Below, in pieces: positions 25,858-35,319 of a stretch of DNA of 64,000 nucleotides. The notes under the pieces are model-generated. The model was not told where the DNA came from, ran no database searches, and saw only the letters and a program-made list of their open reading frames with translations. Positions within the stretch are counted from its first letter, which is position 1; every line of letters starts with the position of its first letter. Location of the stretch: NCBI RefSeq assembly GCF_013839445.1, contig NZ_JACDIT010000001.1, forward strand, positions 422,576 through 486,575. The letters run 5' to 3'. Both the position numbers and the translations under genes were made by a program. Origin of the DNA: Chthonobacter albigriseus. GTDB taxonomy: Bacteria; Pseudomonadota; Alphaproteobacteria; Rhizobiales; Pleomorphomonadaceae.

Positions 25858-26463
25858 ATGTCCCGACCCGCGCGCCCGCGCCCCACCCTGCCTGCCCGGA
25901 TCGTCCGGCTGTTGCTGACCGCCCTGCTCCTGCATGCTGTGCTGGGGACGACAGCCCATGCGCGCGACGGGGGCGATGACGACGGCGGGTCGGATTCCAG
26001 CGGATCGGGATCGAATTCGGGCTCGGGCGGGTCGAACTCCGGATCGGGCGGATCGGGATCGGATCACGACGACGACGACGATGATGATGATGATGACGAC
26101 AACGACGACGGTGGCGACGATGGCGGTGGCGACGACGACGATGACGACGACGGTCGGTCGGGCACGTCGGGCCGCGGTGGTTCGGGCGGTGACGACGACC
26201 GCCGGGACAAGAACGACCGCTGGCTGCGGCTGACGCAGGACCAGGTGCGCGAACGCGTGGCGAAGGGCGACTTCGTGCCGCTCGCCAAGGTGCTCAGAAC
26301 CGTCTCCAATGCGCAGCCGGGCACGGTGGTGTCGGTCGACCTGCTGACCCACGGCACCGGTCAGGCCGTCTACGACATCGTGGTGGTGAGCGACGACGAC
26401 GATTTCGTGCGGGTGTTCGTTGACGCCCGGCGGAACCGGATCCTGGAAACGAGGCGGCGCTGA
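25858..26463 (+). CDS. Exported Asp-rich protein with C-terminal PepSY-like domain
   Basis: A 201-aa protein. The signal peptide ends near T-A-H-A-R (~36). A Ser/Gly-rich stretch leads into long Asp runs (~70-100) and a Gly/Arg linker. A C-terminal domain (~122-201: L-T-Q-D-Q-V-R, then a Y-D-I-V-V-V strand and D-A-R-R-N-R-I-L) looks like the PepSY family, small exported modules often encoded beside two-component systems. It overlaps the regulator start by one base (TGATG), so it is translationally coupled. It is likely a periplasmic modulator of the kinase, by analogy with other PepSY/two-component pairs. Confidence 0.78.
   Translation: MSRPARPRPTLPARIVRLLLTALLLHAVLGTTAHARDGGDDDGGSDSSGSGSNSGSGGSNSGSGGSGSDHDDDDDDDDDDDNDDGGDDGGGDDDDDDDGRSGTSGRGGSGGDDDRRDKNDRWLRLTQDQVRERVAKGDFVPLAKVLRTVSNAQPGTVVSVDLLTHGTGQAVYDIVVVSDDDDFVRVFVDARRNRILETRRR
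26062..26153 (+). repeat. GAC/GAT trinucleotide tract coding poly-Asp
   Basis: A nearly pure GAY repeat with a few interruptions encodes the Asp runs of the PepSY-like protein. The blocks of identical triplets (GAC x4-5, then GAT x5) could slip during replication, changing Asp number without a frameshift. A similar tract on the other strand lies at about 25370-25600. Confidence 0.7.
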
Positions 26464-27119
26464 TGCGGATCCTTTTGGTCGAGGACGAGGCGGCGATCGC
26501 GCGCGAGGTGGCGGAGGCGCTGCGGAGCGCCGGCTACGTGGTCGATGCCGTCGGCGACGGCGAGGAGGCCTGGTTCCGGGCCGAAACCGAAGACTATGAC
26601 GGGATGGTGCTCGACCTCGGGCTGCCGAAGCTCGACGGGCTGTCGGTTCTGCGCAAGGTGCGCGGCGGCGGCTCGCACCTGCCCGTGATCGTGCTGACGG
26701 CGCGCGGCAACTGGATGGAGCGGGTGGAAGGGATCGACGCGGGCGCCGACGACTACCTGCCCAAGCCTTTCCAAGTGGAGGAACTGCTGGCCCGGCTGGG
26801 CGCCGTGCTACGGCGGGCGGGCGGGCATTCTTCGCCGCTGATCGAGGTCGGCCGGCTGACCCTGGAGACGCGCCGCCGGGTGGCCGTGGTGGGCGGCAAG
26901 CCGGTGGAGCTTTCGGCGCTTGAGTTCCGCGCGGTGCGGTATCTAGCGCACAATCGCGGGCGGGTGGTGAGCCAGGGCGAACTGGCGGAGCACGTCTACG
27001 AAAGCGACCGCGAGCCGGACTCCAACGCCCTTGAAGTGCTGATCGGCCGTCTCAGGCGCAAGATCGGCGCGGACCTGATCGCGACCCGTCGCGGCCAGGG
27101 CTATATGATGGAGGGCTGA
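26463..27119 (+). CDS. OmpR/PhoP-family response regulator
   Basis: A 218-aa DNA-binding regulator. The receiver domain has acidic residues E7/D8, phosphoacceptor D51 in V-L-D-L-G-L-P, T-A-R and the conserved K in L-P-K-P-F. A winged helix follows (~125-218) with S-N-A-L-E-V-L-I-G-R-L-R-R-K and a terminal R-G-x-G-Y. The closest style is PhoP/QseB. It is coupled to the PepSY-like gene upstream and lies 2 bp before the kinase. The candidate operator is the direct repeat at 25820-25838. Confidence 0.95.
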   Translation: MRILLVEDEAAIAREVAEALRSAGYVVDAVGDGEEAWFRAETEDYDGMVLDLGLPKLDGLSVLRKVRGGGSHLPVIVLTARGNWMERVEGIDAGADDYLPKPFQVEELLARLGAVLRRAGGHSSPLIEVGRLTLETRRRVAVVGGKPVELSALEFRAVRYLAHNRGRVVSQGELAEHVYESDREPDSNALEVLIGRLRRKIGADLIATRRGQGYMMEG

Positions 27120-27121
27120 GC

Positions 27122-28498
27122 GTGCGGCGGCTGATCGACGTGCGATCGCTGAAGGTCCGGCTGATGGTGCTGGCGGCGCTGTCGATCGGGCTGGTGCTGA
27201 CGGTGGCTGGCGTTTCGCTCACCGTCCTGTTCGAGCAGCACGTGACGCGGCGGGTGGCCGCCGAACTCGGCGTCCGCTGGAACGAGATCGCCGGGGAGAT
27301 CACGCTCGACAGCACCGATCGGCCGGTCCTGACGCAGCAGCCGACGGACCCTCGCTATGATCGGCCGCATTCCGGGCTCTACTGGCAGATCGATGCTCCG
27401 GGCGGGGAGCCGCTGCGGTCGCGCTCGCTGTGGGACGAGACGCTGAAGACGGGGGATACAGCCGTTGAGGAGGCGGTCGAGACGCCCGGCTTCGGCGAGG
27501 GCGCCGCGGCGCAGCTCTACGTGCTGTCGCGCCCGCTCAACCTCGTGGGGAGTGGTGGGCCCGTCCGGGCGGTGCTGAGCGTGGCGGTGGACCACGGGGA
27601 GATCAACGCGCTGTCGGATGCCTATGCGTCGGAGCTGCTTGGGGCCCTTGTGGTGATCGCGGCTGCCCTCTTCCTGGGTGCTCTGCTGCAGGCGCAAGTA
27701 GGTCTGCAGCCGCTGGCCGCGCTGCGGCGGTCGATCGCGGCGATCCGATCGGGCACGTCGGCGCGGATGGGCGGAGGCTTTGCGACGGAGATCCAGCCGC
27801 TGGCGGACGATCTCGACCGGATGCTCGACTGGCGCGACACCGCGGTGGCCAAGGCACGCGACCGCGCGGGGGCACTGGCGCACGGGTTCAAGACGCCGCT
27901 GACGATCCTGTCGCTGGAGGCTCGCAAGCTGGCCGAACAGGGCCAGCCGGCGAGCGCGGAGGTCCTGCGCGAGCAAGTGGAGACGATGCGCCGCCATGTG
28001 GAGCGCGAACTCGCCAGAGCCCGGATCCGCGGCGGAAGCGTCGGCCGGGCGCTCGGGGCGGAAGCGGGGACCGAGATCGCGCCGGTCACGCGCGGGCTGG
28101 TCGACCTGATGCGCCGGATGCCCCATGCGGAGGCATTGAGCTTCGAGATCGTCACGCCAGCCGGGCTGCAGGCGCGGGTGGACCGGCACGATCTCGGCGA
28201 GGTGCTCGGCAACCTGCTCGACAATGCCCGGAAATGGGCTGCGAGCCGGATCGAGATCCGCGCCGAGCGAGCCGGTGACCTTGTGACGATCAGCGTGATC
28301 GACGACGGTCCGGGTTTCGGCGCGGAGCCACCGGCCGGACGCGAGGCGGAGGGGTCGGGGCTGGGGCTGGCGATCGTGGAGGACGTGCTCTCGGCCTACG
28401 GCGCGACGCTGGAGCGCCGGCGGGAGGAGAACCGGACGCTGATGTCGTTCAAGGTGCCGGCGGCGGAGCCCGCCGTGCTGGACGCGGCGGCGGAGTGA
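27122..28498 (+). CDS. Sensor histidine kinase (PhoQ-like organisation)
   Basis: A 458-aa inner-membrane kinase with a GTG start 3 bp after the regulator. TM1 ~12-36, a periplasmic sensor of ~135 residues and TM2 ~172-195 lead to a dimerisation domain with phospho-His H254 in A-H-G-F-K-T-P-L. The ATPase domain has N-L-L-D-N-A-R-K-W, D-D-G-P-G-F and G-S-G-L-G-L-A-I boxes. The HGFKTPL form of the H-box is the variant seen in PhoQ-type kinases. Its neighbours include two Asp-rich exported proteins, so a divalent-cation or envelope signal is plausible. The gene ends 5 bp from the converging phosphatase gene. Confidence 0.93.
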   Translation: MRRLIDVRSLKVRLMVLAALSIGLVLTVAGVSLTVLFEQHVTRRVAAELGVRWNEIAGEITLDSTDRPVLTQQPTDPRYDRPHSGLYWQIDAPGGEPLRSRSLWDETLKTGDTAVEEAVETPGFGEGAAAQLYVLSRPLNLVGSGGPVRAVLSVAVDHGEINALSDAYASELLGALVVIAAALFLGALLQAQVGLQPLAALRRSIAAIRSGTSARMGGGFATEIQPLADDLDRMLDWRDTAVAKARDRAGALAHGFKTPLTILSLEARKLAEQGQPASAEVLREQVETMRRHVERELARARIRGGSVGRALGAEAGTEIAPVTRGLVDLMRRMPHAEALSFEIVTPAGLQARVDRHDLGEVLGNLLDNARKWAASRIEIRAERAGDLVTISVIDDGPGFGAEPPAGREAEGSGLGLAIVEDVLSAYGATLERRREENRTLMSFKVPAAEPAVLDAAAE

Positions 28499-28503
28499 CC
28501 GGT

Positions 28504-28968
28504 TCAGGCGCCACCGATCATCGGCTTCCAGTTCAACCGCTCCTTGATGCGCTTCTCCAGGCCGTCACGGACGGCACGGTAGGCGGCGAGGATCTGGTCG
28601 CGGGAGCCGCCGGTGAGCGTGGGATCCGGCGTCGGCCAGTATTCGGCATCGAGGGCGTAGTAGCGCGTCAGCTCCAGCGCCTTGTGGTGCGCTTCGGGGG
28701 CGAGCGAGATGACGAGGTCGAAGGAGGTATCCTCCAACTCCTCGAAGGTGTGCGGCTTGTGGCGGCGGATATCGAGGCCGATCTCGTCCATCACCGCCAC
28801 CGCGAAGGGATCGGGCTCGCCGCGGCGCACGCCGGCGGAGCGCACATAGATCTGGTTCGGAAACAGATGGCGGGCGAGCGCGGCGGCCATCGGCGAGCGG
28901 ACAGAGTTGAACGAGCAGGCGAATAGGACGGCGGAAGGTCTCGGCCGATCCTCCGACACGCGGCTCAT
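28504..28968 (-). CDS. Low-molecular-weight protein-tyrosine-phosphatase family protein
   Basis: A 154-aa protein. The P-loop C18-S-F-N-S-V-R24-S matches C-x5-R of LMW-PTP/ArsC-type enzymes, and the general-acid region W-P-T-P-D-P is present near residue 112. It could dephosphorylate protein tyrosine or be arsenate-reductase-like; the sequence does not decide. It overlaps the UPF0262 gene by 4 bp (ATGA), so the two are translationally coupled. This is the conserved order in Hyphomicrobiales, where infA normally follows. Confidence 0.88.
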   Translation of the reverse strand: MSRVSEDRPRPSAVLFACSFNSVRSPMAAALARHLFPNQIYVRSAGVRRGEPDPFAVAVMDEIGLDIRRHKPHTFEELEDTSFDLVISLAPEAHHKALELTRYYALDAEYWPTPDPTLTGGSRDQILAAYRAVRDGLEKRIKERLNWKPMIGGA

Positions 28969-29474
28969 CCTTTCCAGTGCAGGACGCTGATCAGCGTGAA
29001 CAGGCGGCGCGCCGTGTCCATGTCGATCAGGATCTTGCCGTCGAGACGTTCCATCAGGAGCCGCGAGCCTTCGTTGTGCAATCCGCGCCGGCCCATGTCG
29101 ATCGCCTCGATCTGGCTCGGGCTCGCGGTGCGGATGGCCTTGTAGTAGCTGTCGCAGATCAGGAAGTAGTCCTTCACCACACGCCGGAAGGGCGTCAGCG
29201 ACAGTATATGGGTGATCACCGGCTCACCGGCAGGGGTGGTGACCTCGAAGACGAGCTTGCGGTCGACGATGGTGAGCCGCAGCGCGTACTCCAAAGCGTC
29301 GCGACCGACCGGCTCGAAGACGTTCTCCTCGATTAGATCGTAGATCGCGACCCTGCGTTCGTGCTCGACATCGGGCGTCGATCGCCCGATGGACTCCTCG
29401 TCCAACGCGACGGAGACGAGCCTCCCCCGGTTTGCGGCAGTCTTCATGGTGTTCAGCAAAGCCTCTCCCCGCAT
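28965..29474 (-). CDS. UPF0262 family protein
   Basis: A 169-aa conserved alphaproteobacterial protein of unknown function. ATG 29474 has AAGGGG six bases upstream; ATG 29447 is an alternative start. I recognise the family from N-V-F-E-P-V-G-R, the [11 protein letters not shown] segment and the C-D-S-Y-Y-x-A-I-R motif, plus its place between hisD and the phosphatase gene. It has no signal peptide or membrane segment and is probably cytoplasmic. Confidence 0.9.
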   Translation of the reverse strand: MRGEALLNTMKTAANRGRLVSVALDEESIGRSTPDVEHERRVAIYDLIEENVFEPVGRDALEYALRLTIVDRKLVFEVTTPAGEPVITHILSLTPFRRVVKDYFLICDSYYKAIRTASPSQIEAIDMGRRGLHNEGSRLLMERLDGKILIDMDTARRLFTLISVLHWKG

Positions 29475-29541
29475 GCGGCCCCTTGCTTAGCACGGGCGGG
29501 CAGCATGGCGGAGAACGCCTTTCGACGCGGTGAAAGGCGGA

Positions 29542-29844
29542 TCAGAGGCTGATGTCCAGCAGCCGGCGAGCAGGCCTGTCGATCGCGGGCGCGGCGGGAG
29601 GCTCTGAGATACCGCCGCCGTAGGACACCGCGGGTCCGTAGGACGGGCGGTCCCGATCGGCCGCGGCGGCGTTCACGGACGCGGCCGCGCGGATCTCCTC
29701 GGCCACGGCCTTCGCCGGGTCCTTGGCGTCCAACTCCGCCTGCTTGACCGGATCGTTGCGGGGATTGCGCGGGTCGACGTTGCGACGCGCCAGGTCGACG
29801 TCGCATCCGCTGGTGCATGGGTAGCCGTTGACGATCTTGTACAT
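29542..29844 (-). CDS. Hypothetical protein, 100 aa
   Basis: The start is ATG 29844 with GGAGAGGGG upstream. The N-terminus M-Y-K-I-V-N-G-Y-P-C-T-S-G-C-D has two cysteines (C10, C14), then a charged D-P-R-N-P-R-N-D segment and an Ala-rich acidic helix. The C-terminus is Pro/Gly-rich. No known domain was recognised. It sits between hisD and UPF0262 on the same strand, where related genomes usually have nothing or a short gap. Confidence 0.6.
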   Translation of the reverse strand: MYKIVNGYPCTSGCDVDLARRNVDPRNPRNDPVKQAELDAKDPAKAVAEEIRAAASVNAAAADRDRPSYGPAVSYGGGISEPPAAPAIDRPARRLLDISL

Positions 29845-29928
29845 GGCCCCTCTCCGCCATCCACCCTGCGGCAAGGGGAGTAAAGCCCGCGTTTCCGCCC
29901 TTTCACTTCGGCGTGACCGGCCGACGGC

Positions 29929-31218
29929 TCAGTTCAGCCGGATCGCGACACTGCGGGCGTGGGCGCCTAGGCCTTCGGCTTCGGCGAGGCGAACGGCGGC
30001 GGGGCCGAGAGCGCGGAGGGCATCGGGGGTGCATTTCAGGAGCGAGGTGCGCTTCATGAAGTCGAGCACGCCGAGGCCGGAGGAGAAGCGGGCGGAGCGG
30101 GCGGTGGGGAGCACGTGGTTGGAGCCGCCCACGTAGTCGCCGATCACCTCCGGGGTGTGACGGCCGATGAAGATGGCGCCGGCGTTGCGCACCCGGGCGA
30201 CCAGCGGCTCGGGATCGGCGACCGCGATCTCCAGGTGTTCGGCGGCGATGCGGTTGGCGAGCGGGAGGGCGGCCTGGAGGTCGCGCACCAGGATCACGGC
30301 CCCGAAGTCGCGCCAGGACGCAGCCGCCGTCTCGCCGCGCGGCAGCGTGGTCAACTGCCGCTCGACGGCGGCCTCGACCGCATCGGCGAGCGAAGCGTCA
30401 TCGGTGATCAGGATGGACTGGGCGGCGGTGTCATGCTCGGCCTGGGCGAGCAGGTCCGCGGCGAGCCAGTCGGGATCGTTGTCGCGGTCGGCGATGACGA
30501 GCACCTCGGACGGGCCGGCGATCATGTCGATGCCGACGGTGCCGAAGACGCGGCGCTTGGCGGCGGCGACGTAGGCGTTGCCCGGGCCGACGATCTTGGC
30601 GACCGGGCGGATGGTGGCTGTGCCGTAGGCGAGCGCGGCGATCGCCTGGGCGCCCCCGACGCGGTAGACCTCGTCGACCCCGGCCAGCGAAGCGGCGGCG
30701 AGCACCAGCGGATTGAGCCGGTCGTCCGGGGTGGGCACCACCATGACGAGGCGCTCGACGCCGGCGACCTTGGCGGGGACGGCATTCATCAGCACGGACG
30801 AGGGATAGCTGGCGGTGCCTCCGGGCACGTAGAGGCCGGCCGCCTCCACCGCCGTCCAGCGATAGCCGAGTTCGACGCCAAGCGCGTCGGTGTAGCGCTG
30901 GTCGGCGGGCTTCTGCCTGCTGTGGTGGGCCTCGATGCGGTCACGGGCGAGTTTCAGGGCGTCGAGCGTGGCGGCATCGACGGCGCGCGTGGCGGCGTCG
31001 ATCTCGTCGGCCGTGACGGCGAGGCCGCGGGCGCGGGCGTCGAAGCGGTCGAGCCGGGCGGTCCAGTCGATGAGCGCGTCGTCGCCGCGAGCGCGGACGT
31101 CGTCGATGATGGCGCGGACCGCCTGGTCGACGTCCTCGGAGACCTCCCGCTTGGTGGTGAGGAAGGCTGCAAAACGCGCCTCGAAATCGGGGTCTCGGTC
31201 GTCGAGCCTGATCGCCAC
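29929..31218 (-). CDS. hisD: Histidinol dehydrogenase
   Basis: A 429-aa Zn2+-dependent enzyme oxidising L-histidinol to L-histidine with two NAD+, the last steps of histidine biosynthesis. The full-length match includes Y-V-P-G-G-T-A-S-Y-P-S-S, the G-P-G-N-A-Y-V-A-A-A-K-R motif, G-P-S-E-V, and the catalytic region A-E-H-L-E-I with the later S-N-H-V-L-P-T segment. It lies in the conserved murA-DUF2948-hisD-UPF0262 order; a plus-strand ORF (31399-31635) interrupts the link with DUF2948. Confidence 0.97.
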   Translation of the reverse strand: MAIRLDDRDPDFEARFAAFLTTKREVSEDVDQAVRAIIDDVRARGDDALIDWTARLDRFDARARGLAVTADEIDAATRAVDAATLDALKLARDRIEAHHSRQKPADQRYTDALGVELGYRWTAVEAAGLYVPGGTASYPSSVLMNAVPAKVAGVERLVMVVPTPDDRLNPLVLAAASLAGVDEVYRVGGAQAIAALAYGTATIRPVAKIVGPGNAYVAAAKRRVFGTVGIDMIAGPSEVLVIADRDNDPDWLAADLLAQAEHDTAAQSILITDDASLADAVEAAVERQLTTLPRGETAAASWRDFGAVILVRDLQAALPLANRIAAEHLEIAVADPEPLVARVRNAGAIFIGRHTPEVIGDYVGGSNHVLPTARSARFSSGLGVLDFMKRTSLLKCTPDALRALGPAAVRLAEAEGLGAHARSVAIRLN

Positions 31219-31309
31219 GGGATGCTCCTGCCGTCGGTCCTTGGTGCCGGCGCTCTTCTACGTCATCGGGCGGCGACATGGAACGGGTTTGCCGTCGCGG
31301 CGCGCAGGC

Positions 31310-31340
31310 GCATCAGTATTGATGCGGACAGCCGCATCAA
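31310..31340. promoter_or_regulatory. Nested inverted repeats between hisD and a divergent small gene
   Basis: GCATCA-GTAT-TGATGC (31310-31325) overlaps a second perfect 9-bp inverted repeat (TTGATGCGG at 31319-31327, CCGCATCAA at 31332-31340, ACAG loop). There are therefore three copies of the TGATGC half-site within 31 bp, in alternating orientation. It sits in the 180-bp divergent promoter region and looks like an operator for a dimeric repressor. The regulator is unknown. Confidence 0.45.
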
Positions 31341-31398
31341 CAGTGCCGAAACAGACGATCGTTATGTTCATCCGTGAGATCGGATTAGGACTTCAGAC

Positions 31399-31635
31399 AT
31401 GCGCGTGACAGAGACACAGGCCCGCAAGATGTGGTGCCCCTTCGTGCGGGTGGAGGGCAACAACCGCATCCTCAATTCGCTGTCGGACGGTTTCGACGCC
31501 GAACATCTCTACCAGCACTGCCTGGGATCGACGTGCATGGCCTGGCGACCGTTCAACTACAGCCACCTGAAGGGCGGCGAGCATATCGATGCGCACGGCT
31601 ATTGCGGGCTCGCCGGTCGGCCGGAGCTGGAGTGA
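31399..31635 (+). CDS. Small cysteine-containing hypothetical protein
   Basis: A 78-aa protein with cysteines in K-M-W-C-P-F, C-L-G-S-x-C-M-A-W-R and G-Y-C-G-L contexts, four in all. The W-C-P-F...C-M-A-W-R...G-Y-C-G-L pattern occurs in short proteins of phages and prophages; a zinc-binding fold is plausible. It lies on the opposite strand between hisD and the DUF2948 gene, 6 bp from the latter's end, so it is probably an insertion into the conserved cluster. Confidence 0.7.
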   Translation: MRVTETQARKMWCPFVRVEGNNRILNSLSDGFDAEHLYQHCLGSTCMAWRPFNYSHLKGGEHIDAHGYCGLAGRPELE

Positions 31636-31641
31636 CCGCCG

Positions 31642-32073
31642 TCAAATCGCGTGATCGGGCTTGTGCTCGGTGGACCAGGCGGCACCGAGGTCGGTGAGGC
31701 TGGCCTCGATACACTCGACGTCGAGGCGCACGCAGCCGCCACCAGCGAGTTCCAGATAGATGTGGCCGGCGGGGCTGTCCGTCTCCTCGAAGCGGATGGT
31801 GAGGAGGTCGACCACGGCGTCCTTGGCATCCTGGCGGACCTTGGTGGCCTTCACGGCCTCCACGCGGGCGAAATGCAGGCAGGCCCGGCGGCGTTCGAAG
31901 GACTTGGCGCCGCGGTCGGCCTTTTCCCAGACGAACCGGTTCAGTTGGACAAGGAAGCGCTTCTCCTTGGGGTGCCACTCGACGTCACCGACCTTGGCCA
32001 CGGCGTCCTGCACATGGGCGGCGATGACGGCGAGGTCTTCCTGATCGAGGGCGGCGAGCTTCAGGGCGTGCAT
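31642..32073 (-). CDS. DUF2948 family protein
   Basis: A 143-aa conserved alphaproteobacterial protein of unknown function. ATG 32073 begins M-H-A-L-K-L-A-A-L-D-Q-E-D-L, the family N-terminus. Further marks are W-x-P-K-E-K-R-F, F-E-R-R-R-A-C-L-H-F and a D-V-E-C-I-E-A-x-L-x-D-L-G segment near the end. It is probably cytoplasmic. Its place directly downstream of murA is typical of Hyphomicrobiales. Confidence 0.9.
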   Translation of the reverse strand: MHALKLAALDQEDLAVIAAHVQDAVAKVGDVEWHPKEKRFLVQLNRFVWEKADRGAKSFERRRACLHFARVEAVKATKVRQDAKDAVVDLLTIRFEETDSPAGHIYLELAGGGCVRLDVECIEASLTDLGAAWSTEHKPDHAI

Positions 32074-32194
32074 GTCCAAGGCGGTCTCCGGTCGGGTGTG
32101 GCCTGGAGATAGGCGGCCAGAGGAGCCGGCGCAATGGGCCAGGCACGCCCCGCAGCCATGCGCGGCGCGCCGTTCAGGCCGGCGATGCCGCCGC

Positions 32195-33484
<1,290 letters not shown>

Positions 33485-33572
33485 CGTGTCCTCATCCCGT
33501 CGGCGGAAGCGGCCCGCCCGATCCGGCCACCAGCTGGCGCGCCGTTGCGGCGCATCGTCAGCGGGAGCTTGT

Positions 33573-33782
33573 TCAGCCCGTCGAATCATCCGTCGATTCT
33601 GGCGCTTTCACGACCGTTCCGTCCACCGGGAGTTCCGTCCCGGTCGCCGCCTGCAGCCCGCCGCGGGCGTCGGCGTCGCCGGAGCGGCGGCTTTTCGCCT
33701 GGGCCTTGCGGAGCCGCAGATTGCGCCTGAGCGCCTCGGCGAGACGCTTTTCTCGGTCGGTGGGCGAACGGGCGTCCGGCAT
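33573..33782 (-). CDS. Conserved hypothetical protein, 69 aa
   Basis: A very basic helical N-terminal half ([19 protein letters not shown]) and an acidic, Ser/Thr-rich tail. ATG 33782 has AGGAAGG upstream. Short Arg/Lys-rich proteins of this type lie just before murA in many Hyphomicrobiales, so it is probably real. No domain is recognised; RNA or nucleic-acid binding is only a guess from charge. Confidence 0.65.
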   Translation of the reverse strand: MPDARSPTDREKRLAEALRRNLRLRKAQAKSRRSGDADARGGLQAATGTELPVDGTVVKAPESTDDSTG

Positions 33783-34012
33783 CGACAACAACCTTCCTGT
33801 CGGCCCACTCATGACCGGGGCGCACCGGACTGGCAACCCTCGTCGCCCCGGAAAGCGGCGGTTTTTCGGTGCCACCTTGCAGCCGGGCAACAGGGCGGAC
33901 CAGGGATGGGGCGAAAACTCCGCGATCAGACGCTTGCACGCTCCGGCGATCTATGGCAGAGGTGCGGCCGTTCCGACAGGCCGCCTCGCCGGTGGCCCGT
34001 GCCGATGGACAG

Positions 34013-34087
<75 letters not shown>

Positions 34088-34511
34088 TCCTTCTTCACTG
34101 ACGATGCGCCAAGGCGGGCTTCCGGTCAGTGGACATCCCCTTTCGCGATCGCTGACGCGTTTCCGTGCGATCCGGGGGCTTCAAGCATCTCGCAATCACG
34201 CTCATTGCCGATTTCCCTGATCTGTTCCCCTCCCCTCTCGCGGCATGCCCTTCAGCCTTGGTTTCGGGACGCGCCGTAGGCCAGCGCGCCACGCGATCGC
34301 TTCCGATCCCGGCTACGTGATCGACGAGCGGACAATCCGCGAGATTTGCGGTTGCCTCGGTCGCGCTTCCGGTTGTTAACTCATGGTTAATGCGGCGGCG
34401 TTGGGTCGATGCGCGGCGCGAGACGGGTGCCCTCCGCTTGGAGGGGCGTGTGGTCCGTGCCGGGATTTCTCGTAGGCGTTTTCAGGAACCAAGGCGTTGC
34501 AAGGGGAAGCC
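34088..34511. other. Intergenic region after tRNA-Thr
   Basis: 424 bp without a credible gene. It holds the tRNA 3' flank, a C/T-rich stretch (34220-34260) and, toward the right end, a CtrA-type box upstream of the lipoprotein gene. No second copy of the tRNA 3' end was seen nearby. Confidence 0.5.
34376..34390 (+). promoter_or_regulatory. CtrA-type box upstream of a lipoprotein gene
   Basis: TTAA-N7-TTAA (34376-34379, 34387-34390), extended to the symmetric TTAAC/GTTAA form. It lies 121 bp upstream of the lipoprotein ATG at 34512. It matches the full CtrA consensus; binding is inferred. Confidence 0.55.
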
Positions 34512-34904
34512 ATGTTCAAACAGGTCCGGACATCACTTGCCTGCGGGTTCGTGGCCGCGGGCGTCCTTTTCATCAGCGGATGCCAGACGGCGGAGCGGTT
34601 CGACCAGGAGTTCTTCGCGCAGTGGGCCACGGAGTGGACGGGCCGGCCGATCAGCGACTACATCGCCTCACGCGGGATAGAGCCCACGACATCCTACGAG
34701 ACACAACCCGGCCGCCGTGTGTTCGTGTTCGAACGGGACGGGTTCATACCGGCGGTTGCCGCCAACGGAAAGGACGTGCGGTTGGAGCCGGTGGTCTGCC
34801 GACGGGTGATCGAGACCGCCTACCAGCCGGCTCAAACGATGCCGTCGAGCGACTATGCGGACTACCGGATCAGCGGTGTCGGCACCGGCGACATGGCCTG
34901 CTGA
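34512..34904 (+). CDS. Small lipoprotein of unknown function
   Basis: 130 aa from ATG 34512 (AAGGGGAAG upstream). The signal peptide ends in F-I-S-G-C, giving a lipidated Cys near residue 24. The mature part has W-x-x-x-W-T-G-R-P-I-S-D-Y-I, a Y-E-T-Q-P-G-R-R-V-F-V-F-E strand pair and two further cysteines (one in V-V-C-R-R, one at the C-terminus) that could form a disulfide. It looks like an envelope lipoprotein common in Hyphomicrobiales. A CtrA-type box lies upstream. Confidence 0.78.
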   Translation: MFKQVRTSLACGFVAAGVLFISGCQTAERFDQEFFAQWATEWTGRPISDYIASRGIEPTTSYETQPGRRVFVFERDGFIPAVAANGKDVRLEPVVCRRVIETAYQPAQTMPSSDYADYRISGVGTGDMAC

Positions 34905-34912
34905 GGCCGACG

Positions 34913-35209
34913 TCAGCCCGACGTGACCAGGCGCAGATGCGACCGGCGCGCTTCGGGCTGCTGGCGCTCGAAGGTCACGTCGACGGGCTCGCCGGGTATC
35001 TCCGGCCGCTCGTAGAGCGTGCGGAAGCCCAGCTTGGGCGCAACGGTGCGGATCTGCTCGGCGGCGCCGAACGACATCATGCGCGTGAAGCTGGATGGGG
35101 ACGAGGCGAGTTCCACCAGGGCGAGGCCAACCTCGATCCCTTCATCGAACTCGGCGCCGCGACCTGGAAAGCAGACGGTCAGCCCCGGTTCGATCTCAAT
35201 CTTTCGCAT
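34913..35209 (-). CDS. Hypothetical protein, 98 aa
   Basis: ATG 35209 has CGGAG eight bases upstream; an in-frame start at 35227 would add six residues. It begins M-R-K-I-E-I-E-P-G-L-T-V-C-F-P-G-R and ends with basic R-R-S-H-L-R-L-V. No signal peptide, membrane segment or recognised domain. Its 3' end lies 8 bp from the converging lipoprotein gene. GC-rich codon use matches its neighbours, so coding is likely. Confidence 0.55.
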   Translation of the reverse strand: MRKIEIEPGLTVCFPGRGAEFDEGIEVGLALVELASSPSSFTRMMSFGAAEQIRTVAPKLGFRTLYERPEIPGEPVDVTFERQQPEARRSHLRLVTSG

Positions 35210-35319
35210 GAACCAACTCCGAAACAATGTTTGGACCGCAAGGCCCAGGTCCCGGGAGCGCGTCCGCGCACAATCATCGGACGCTCCGGTCTACGCCGCC
35301 GGTCCGCGGCGGCCTGCAT

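Noticed and set aside
34088-34511. Attachment site (attR/attL) next to tRNA-Thr
   Set aside because: No copy of the tRNA 3' end and no integrase were found in the window.
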